Source: CAZEQK01 sp964514395 | GTDB lineage: Bacteria > Bacillota > Bacilli > Tepidibacillales > Tepidibacillaceae | NCBI GenBank assembly: GCA_964514395.1 | Contig: CAZEQK010000074.1 | Location: 1-8,810, forward strand | Direction: 5' to 3' | Length of the DNA stretch: 8,810 nt | Shown: piece by piece, positions 5,107-8,810 of the stretch | Layout: each line of letters starts with the position of its first letter | How positions within the stretch are numbered: position 1 is the stretch's first letter | Notes under the pieces: generated by a model | Databases searched by the model: none | Told to the model about the DNA's origin: nothing | Seen by the model: only the letters and a program-made list of their open reading frames with translations | Position numbers and translations under genes: made by a program

Positions 5107-6345
5107 ATGAGAGAAAATAAGGATGTTATTTTTTTGGTAGACATACAAAGCTTTTATGCTTCAGTAGAAATAGCATCAGATCCCAACTTGGTAGGAAAAC
5201 CGGTTGTCGTTTGTGGAGACCCAGAAAAGCGACATGGCATTGTGCTAGCAGCAAGTCCAGAGGCGAAGCAGGTAGGTGTGAAAACAGGGATGCCTGCTTG
5301 GCAGGTCAAAAACATATGTCCAAATGCCAGTTTCGTCATGCCACATATGCAAAAGTATATTGATACTTCTATAGAAATAACAGAGATTTTATCGCAATTC
5401 TCAGAGCAAACTGAAGTATTTTCAATAGATGAGCAATTTTTAAATATTACGGACAGTCAATCCTTATTTGGTCCACCTGAATACATTGCAAAAATGATTC
5501 AAAAAAGAATTTGGGATGAGATTGGAGTATGGGCACGGGTAGGAATTGGTGATAATAAAATTCAAGCTAAAATGGCATGTGATAATTTTGCAAAAAAAAA
5601 TCAAGAAGGAATCTTTAAATTAAGCCATGATAATTATAAATTTATTACAGCTCCATTATCTATTGGAGAGCTTTTTGGTGTAGGTCGCAGAATGAAACAA
5701 AATTTAGAGAGGATTGGGATTAAAACAATAGGGGAATTGGCCAAAAGACCACTAGAAGAAATGAAGAGAAGATGGGGAATTGCAGGGCATGTTTTATGGT
5801 TAAGTGCTAAGGGACTTGATGATTCTCCTGTTGAATCACATTCTACTGAACCTCAAAAGGGGGTCGGCAATAGTATCACGCTACCCAGGGATTATCATCA
5901 GAAGACAGATATCGAAATTATCTTGCTAGAGCTTACAGAGGAAGTTTGTAGAAGGGCAAGACTGATAAAAAAAAGAGGTAAAACAATTCACCTTTTGATG
6001 CGTGGAGCGGATTTTGACCACCCTACAGGGTTTAGTCGACAGATATCTTTGCCATTTCCAACTAACCATACCATGGAAATTTATCAGATGGTGATTAAGC
6101 TATTTGTGAAATTCTGGGATGGAAAGCCTGTAAGAAGCATTGGCGTGAGCTTAAGTCAGCTTGAGGTTGACGATAAAATACAATTAAGCTTATTTGATGA
6201 TCAACAGAGAAAAATTCAAATTAGTAAGGTAATGGATGAAATTAGGACCCAATATGGGAAAACGGCTATATTTAGAGCATCCTCGTTATTGCCAGCAGGA
6301 CTACTATTTGAACGAACATCGAAAATTGGAGGACATGAGGCATGA
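5107..6345 (+). CDS. uvrX: Y-family translesion DNA polymerase, UvrX/YqjW type
   Basis: This is a 412-residue polymerase of the UmuC/DinB (Y) superfamily that copies past damaged template bases. Visible features are the first metal-binding aspartate and steric gate in VDIQSFYASVE (D12, Y17), the catalytic SIDE motif (106-109, giving D108 and E109), the little-finger region in the last third, and a QLSLF beta-clamp binding peptide (359-363). The length fits B. subtilis YqjW and UvrX. It could start 5 residues earlier at 5092, but the ribosome binding site favours 5107. It is preceded by a perfect LexA box, so it should be SOS-induced, and it overlaps a yolD-like gene by four bases, which is the usual partner arrangement for this type. 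I separate it from DinB/PolIV on the SFYASVE and SIDEQFLNIT forms and on the YolD neighbour. Confidence 0.93.
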   Translation: MRENKDVIFLVDIQSFYASVEIASDPNLVGKPVVVCGDPEKRHGIVLAASPEAKQVGVKTGMPAWQVKNICPNASFVMPHMQKYIDTSIEITEILSQFSEQTEVFSIDEQFLNITDSQSLFGPPEYIAKMIQKRIWDEIGVWARVGIGDNKIQAKMACDNFAKKNQEGIFKLSHDNYKFITAPLSIGELFGVGRRMKQNLERIGIKTIGELAKRPLEEMKRRWGIAGHVLWLSAKGLDDSPVESHSTEPQKGVGNSITLPRDYHQKTDIEIILLELTEEVCRRARLIKKRGKTIHLLMRGADFDHPTGFSRQISLPFPTNHTMEIYQMVIKLFVKFWDGKPVRSIGVSLSQLEVDDKIQLSLFDDQQRKIQISKVMDEIRTQYGKTAIFRASSLLPAGLLFERTSKIGGHEA

Positions 6346-6668
6346 AAAGGGGAAATCTTTTGTGGACGGGTAGTAGAATGATGCTATCTGAGCATCGACA
6401 ACTGCTAAATCAAAGATTAAAGGAGAAGCGTACTGACGAAGATTTGAAGAGAGGGATAGATGAACAGCAACTGAGGGAGTGGCAAGACCTTTGGTTAGAA
6501 GCAGTGGAAACAGGCAGCAAGGTGATCATTACTGATGGTTATAATAAAAATATGGAGGGTCACATCATTCAATGGGATATCGGGCAAAGAATTATTTATT
6601 TACAAGTAAGTCATGATGAACGGATAAAAGTAAAGATAGATACAATAATGAGTTTTACCTTAAGTTGA
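6342..6668 (+). CDS. YolD-like protein, partner of UvrX
   Basis: This 108-residue cytoplasmic protein fits the YolD-like family (PF08863). It shows a conserved N-terminal stretch including LLWTGSRMMLSEHRQLLNQ (6-24), a charged helical linker, and a C-terminal beta barrel-like half (VIITDGYNKNMEGHIIQWD, RIIYLQV, RIKVKIDTIMSF). YolD proteins are encoded next to Y-family polymerases in Bacillus and have been proposed to be UmuD-like partners, although the mechanism is not settled. Its ATG overlaps the uvrX TGA as ATGA, with GGAGG nine bases upstream, so translation is probably coupled and expression SOS-controlled. The length is normal for the family. Confidence 0.9.
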   Translation: MKRGNLLWTGSRMMLSEHRQLLNQRLKEKRTDEDLKRGIDEQQLREWQDLWLEAVETGSKVIITDGYNKNMEGHIIQWDIGQRIIYLQVSHDERIKVKIDTIMSFTLS

Positions 6669-6669
6669 T

Positions 6670-6701
6670 AAAAGCTTTACTTACATGCAAGTAAAGCTTT
6701 T
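6670..6701. terminator. bidirectional terminator between yolD and the MBL gene
   Basis: AAAAGCTTTACTT (6670-6682) and AAGTAAAGCTTTT (6689-6701) form a perfect 13-bp stem around ACATGC. The U-run is contributed by the stem end on either strand. It serves the converging genes on both sides. Confidence 0.9.
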
Positions 6702-6714
6702 AGAGTAAGCAATT

Positions 6715-7476
6715 CTATTTGTTGTTGAATGTTAAAGCCTCTCCATTATTAGGAATAGACACTTGATGGTTTAGGTTTGTTTGCTTCATACTAAAATCTA
6801 ACTCTTTCCGTGTTAAATAGCAATGATTCCATGATTCTAAATGTGCTGCTATCACTTTTGTATAAGGAGCGAAGTCACATACTGACTTAATGTCATCAAC
6901 TGTCATTGTAATTGGATCACCGTAACTAAATTGTGCAGCTCCTGAAAAAACGACTGTTATATCAGGTAGATAAGTAGCTAATGCATTTTCCACTTCTGGA
7001 CACCAAATTGTGTCCCCTGTAATATATAGAGTAGGCTCCAATTCTGACTTGATGATGTACCCAGAGACAGGCCCCATTTTACGAGCCAATTCTCCTTTGC
7101 CATGCTGTCCTGTTGTACGAAAGAGCTGGATATTTTCCCATACATAGGTGTAAGGTATTGAGTGGACATCGCTAAAGCCCAAGGAAATTAATTTTTCTTC
7201 ATCTTCTGGCTGACAAAAGCAAGGTATATTTTTTGGTAATACTTGAATTGCTGCATCGTCCAGATGGTCCCGATGAGTATGAGTAATAAGTATTGCATCA
7301 ATATCAAGCAATTCAGAAATAGTGCAGGGAAGATCAACAAGGGGATTCCGAGTAGTGTTATTGGACTGTGCAACAGGATCAAGTGCCCCTTTATTGCTAA
7401 ACATGGGATCTACTAATAGTTTTTTATCATTAACTGATACTAATAAGGTTGCATGACGAACTAACTCAATAATCAA
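6715..7476 (-). CDS. UlaG-like metallo-beta-lactamase-fold hydrolase
   Basis: This 253-residue cytoplasmic metal-dependent hydrolase has the MBL fold. It opens IIELVRHATLLVSVNDKKLLVDPMFS, typical of UlaG/YtkL-like members. The metal ligands are visible: THTHRDHLD (H66, H68, D70, H71), H125 in TTGQHGKG, D155 in YITGDTIW, and H212 in AAHLESWNH. The substrate is unknown; UlaG itself is an L-ascorbate-6-phosphate lactonase, but no ascorbate operon is present, so that name is not transferred. The start is taken as TTG at 7474-7476: AAGGAGG lies 9 bases upstream, the family N-terminus begins here, and extending to the ATG at 7530 would put the ribosome binding site inside the gene. A terminator separates it from the next gene upstream. 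It may be transcribed alone, but I found no convincing promoter in the short gap. Confidence 0.88.
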   Translation of the reverse strand: MIIELVRHATLLVSVNDKKLLVDPMFSNKGALDPVAQSNNTTRNPLVDLPCTISELLDIDAILITHTHRDHLDDAAIQVLPKNIPCFCQPEDEEKLISLGFSDVHSIPYTYVWENIQLFRTTGQHGKGELARKMGPVSGYIIKSELEPTLYITGDTIWCPEVENALATYLPDITVVFSGAAQFSYGDPITMTVDDIKSVCDFAPYTKVIAAHLESWNHCYLTRKELDFSMKQTNLNHQVSIPNNGEALTFNNK

Positions 7477-7482
7477 TGTCAA

Positions 7483-7492
7483 TCTCCTCCTT
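7483..7492 (-). promoter_or_regulatory. ribosome binding site deciding the TTG start of the MBL gene
   Basis: The minus strand reads AAGGAGGAGA here, nine bases before the TTG at 7476. A Shine-Dalgarno match of this strength argues against the longer reading from an ATG at 7530. Confidence 0.8.
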
Positions 7493-7513
7493 AAATCGAA
7501 AAAGTAAATCGTA

Positions 7514-7547
7514 AATAAAAAGAGTGTCAATCGATAATTAACACTCT
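7514..7547 (-). terminator. Rho-independent terminator of the DUF1885-like gene
   Basis: On the minus strand AGAGTGT and ACACTCT form a 7-bp stem around an AT-rich loop, and a T-rich tail (TTTTTATTT) follows. It lies just after the stop of the DUF1885-like gene and before the MBL gene. Confidence 0.8.
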
Positions 7548-7573
7548 CTAGTTCTTTAGTTTTTTATATTTCA

Positions 7574-7999
7574 TTATTTGCGTGGATCGTAATAAAGAAC
7601 TCGCCCATTAAATAAGTGCAATTCACCCTTTAAAGTTTTAGCAAAATATTTTGCGAATTCATTACCTTTTGCTTGATCTCCAGTTGTGCGATAATCTTCA
7701 TCAGGCAATACTACTTGAATATGGTTTACAGTATTACCGTCCACATCTTCACTTCCAACACCAATAATAAGGAAATTATACAGGTCTTCTTTTGCTTTAA
7801 GGTATAAGTACTTCGTATTACCTTCGCTTTTTTCTATCATTTCGTATGGGAAAGCAGCATTTGCATAACCCCAATCTAGTTGTTCCCCAGTTTTAGAAGT
7901 TTGCTCAATATAAACGTCTAACAAATCCTTTACTTCATTTAAAGTAATCTGCTGTTGTGTTGAACTGTCCTTTAATTTAATATAAGCACTTTTTCCCAA
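7574..7999 (-). CDS. DUF1885-like protein
   Basis: This is a 141-residue soluble protein without signal peptide or membrane segment. The opening GKSAYIKLKDSSTQQQITLNEVKDLLDVYIEQTSKTGEQLDWGYANAAFPYE and the later YLYLKAKEDLYNFLIIGVG...NHIQVVLPDE...GNEFAKYFAKTLKGELHLFNGRVLYY look to me like the DUF1885 family (PF08968) of Bacillaceae; this is from memory and not a search. The family function is not established. The start is TTG at 7997-7999: the codon two before it is an in-frame TGA, and the first internal ATG is at codon 54, too late for this domain. A weak GGGGTG lies about six bases upstream. A good promoter lies at 8041-8069 and a terminator follows the gene, so it is a single-gene unit. 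Confidence 0.75.
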   Translation of the reverse strand: MGKSAYIKLKDSSTQQQITLNEVKDLLDVYIEQTSKTGEQLDWGYANAAFPYEMIEKSEGNTKYLYLKAKEDLYNFLIIGVGSEDVDGNTVNHIQVVLPDEDYRTTGDQAKGNEFAKYFAKTLKGELHLFNGRVLYYDPRK

Positions 8000-8040
8000 C
8001 TTTCACACCCCAATATTCTTTTATTTTTTCTCTATTCCTA

Positions 8041-8069
8041 ATTTTAGCACTAGGTTATGGGGAACACAA
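8041..8069 (-). promoter_or_regulatory. sigma-A promoter of the DUF1885-like gene
   Basis: On the minus strand TTGTGT (8064-8069) and TAAAAT (8041-8046) are separated by 17 bases, with a TG dinucleotide one base before the -10 (extended -10). The distance to the TTG start is about 42 bases. Confidence 0.65.
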
Positions 8070-8096
8070 TAATATTACTAAAAAAGAAACTCAACT

Positions 8097-8393
8097 TTAT
8101 TTATAATTGTTTTTATCTTCCTCTTTCTTATCCTCTTCTTCATCAGTTGGTTCAGCTTGTAGATTTAAATCGTTATTATAAGTATCAAGTGTAGCATCAT
8201 GCATAGGGTGCATGAAAGGCCTACCCATAGGAACAGTTATTCGTAAATCTAAATTTTCGTTATAATCATTTTCAACTGTGAGATTGTCAGTCTGTTTGTC
8301 CCCTGCAAAGTGTTCTGGGGGTTCATTTTCAGCCCAGTTTGTCATAAATTTATTATCATATGCTTTTTCTTTATTTTTTTTGTTTTTTTCCAT
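8097..8393 (-). CDS. small DUF3905-like hydrophilic protein
   Basis: This 98-residue, strongly charged protein has a Lys-rich N-terminus (MEKNKKNKEK) and an acidic, Lys/Glu-rich tail. The middle shows NWAENEPPEHFAGD and a GRPFMHPMHDAT segment, which recall the W-x(n)-P-x-x-x-AGD and FMHP pieces of Bacillus DUF3905 proteins; I hold this loosely. There is no signal peptide or membrane segment. The start is placed at the second possible ATG (8391-8393) because AGGAGG lies seven bases upstream; a reading nine codons longer, from 8420, would run through that site. A sigma-E-like promoter lies about 70-100 bases upstream, so expression in the mother cell during sporulation is possible. No clear terminator follows. 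Confidence 0.7.
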   Translation of the reverse strand: MEKNKKNKEKAYDNKFMTNWAENEPPEHFAGDKQTDNLTVENDYNENLDLRITVPMGRPFMHPMHDATLDTYNNDLNLQAEPTDEEEDKKEEDKNNYK

Positions 8394-8399
8394 TTTATA

Positions 8400-8405
8400 G
8401 CCTCC
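8400..8405 (-). promoter_or_regulatory. ribosome binding site deciding the DUF3905-like start
   Basis: The minus strand reads AGGAGG seven bases before the ATG at 8393, which places the start after the first in-frame ATG at 8420. Confidence 0.8.
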
Positions 8406-8464
8406 TAGTAGTGACACCACTTATTTCTTAACTATCCCAGTAGTTCTCTTTGATATATGTATTT

Positions 8465-8491
8465 ATAGTATGGACGTAATAAAAAAAATAT
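8465..8491 (-). promoter_or_regulatory. sigma-E-like sporulation promoter for the DUF3905-like gene
   Basis: On the minus strand ATATT (8487-8491) is followed after 14 bases by CATACTAT (8465-8472). This fits the sigma-E pattern (ATATT, 14 bases, CATACAnT) with one mismatch in the -10. CATACTA also fits sigma-G and sigma-K type -10 boxes, so the sporulation sigma factor is not certain. Confidence 0.5.
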
Positions 8492-8502
8492 ATCCAGACA
8501 TT

Positions 8503-8522
8503 TACTAATCTGCTGATTAGTA
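8503..8522. repeat. inverted repeat between divergent promoters
   Basis: TACTAATC and GATTAGTA form a perfect 8-bp inverted repeat around TGCT. It lies between the minus-strand sigma-E-like promoter and the plus-strand promoter at 8526, where it could be an operator. With no T-run after it, it is not a terminator. Confidence 0.5.
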
Positions 8523-8525
8523 TAA

Positions 8526-8554
8526 TTGTAGTAAAGCTAGTAATATGCTAAAAT
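8526..8554 (+). promoter_or_regulatory. extended -10 promoter for the candidate RNA
   Basis: TTGTAG (8526-8531) and TAAAAT (8549-8554) are separated by 17 bases, with TG at 8546-8547 giving an extended -10. Transcription would start near 8561, about 17 bases before a long hairpin and with no ORF downstream in the window. Confidence 0.5.
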
Positions 8555-8560
8555 TTAATT

Positions 8561-8760
8561 ATATAAAGAAGACTTGATTCAGATGGAGTTTTTTATCTCC
8601 ACCTGAACCTTAGCACCCATAGGGCACAAGTCACACTAAATGCTAAAGGATTAAGTCGTGCTATGTCGCCCTTATTTCGAGGGATGGTAACAACTCCCTC
8701 TTATGGTGTTGAAGAGGGGGTCTTATTGAAACCGAAGATAAAAAATATGGAGGAATAAGT
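8561..8760 (+). ncRNA. candidate structured RNA or long leader
   Basis: This stretch has no ORF but is dense in base-pairing. An 11-position hairpin is made of TTCAGATGGAG (8578-8588) and CTCCACCTGAA (8597-8607), with a single A-C mismatch. GGGCACA (8622-8628) can pair with TGTCGCCC (8664-8671), and CCTTAGC (8608-8614) with GCTAAAGG (8642-8649), in an interleaved order that would make a pseudoknot or alternative folds. GAGGGA/TCCCTC (8679-8700) competes with CTCCCTCTT/AAGAGGGGG (8694-8720). A promoter lies immediately upstream. It could be a small RNA or a regulatory leader of a gene beyond 8810. I do not recognise the family, and the boundaries are guesses. Confidence 0.4.
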
Positions 8761-8810
8761 CTGAAATAGTTAACTAGAATTACTTGAAAGCTAAAAAGGC
8801 ATGGCAAAAC

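Noticed and set aside
6715..7476. naming the MBL protein ulaG (ascorbate-6-phosphate lactonase)
   Set aside because: Only fold and metal ligands match; no ascorbate transport or catabolic genes are nearby, so the substrate cannot be assigned.
8561..8810. group I or group II intron, or transposon end, at the right edge
   Set aside because: I found no domain V-like hairpin, no intron 5' consensus such as GTGYG and no terminal inverted repeat or transposase, so there is no positive support.

Overview
The window looks like chromosomal DNA of a low-GC, spore-forming member of the Bacillaceae (Bacillus in the broad sense). The evidence is a Spo0E-type phosphatase gene, a DUF1292 protein, a UvrX/YqjW-type polymerase with a YolD partner, a Bacillus-type LexA box, strong AGGAGG ribosome binding sites, three probable TTG starts, and a sigma-E-like promoter. 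I see no transposase, phage structural gene, tRNA, rRNA or CRISPR array.

Left part (1-3920): a short Spo0E-like gene on the minus strand (1-156) diverges from an exported protein with a copper-amine-oxidase-type stalk domain (343-975), which ends in a clear terminator. Next comes a two-gene unit. The first gene is a 599-residue KamA-family radical-SAM homologue (1166-2965) whose iron-sulfur motif is degenerate: the expected CxxxCxxC reads SxxxCxxG. The second is a 160-residue protein I do not recognise (2991-3473). A DUF1292 protein with an extreme His/Asp N-terminus (3551-3895) has its own promoter and ends at a bidirectional terminator.

Middle part (3921-6710): a minus-strand CBS-CBS-ACT-like protein is followed by about 550 bases without a gene. 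This stretch holds a 102-base direct repeat, a 100-N assembly gap lying inside the second repeat copy, and two further repeat fragments. The fragments flank an SOS promoter (perfect 14-base LexA palindrome, -10 TATAAT). The promoter drives uvrX (5107-6345) and a yolD-like gene overlapping it by ATGA, so the pair should be a DNA-damage-induced translesion unit. A 13-bp-stem bidirectional terminator follows.

Right part (6715-8810): three minus-strand genes encode a UlaG-like metallo-beta-lactamase-fold hydrolase (TTG start), a DUF1885-like protein (TTG start) and a small DUF3905-like protein with a sigma-E-like promoter. The last 250 bases contain no gene. They do contain an extended -10 promoter followed by a long hairpin and several mutually exclusive or pseudoknotted pairings, which I read as a candidate structured RNA. 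Its first hairpin resembles the one in the 102-base repeat.

Most of the window is ordinary housekeeping and stress content. The parts that deserve attention are the cluster-less KamA homologue with its unknown partner, the repeat array around the SOS promoter, and the candidate RNA at the right end.
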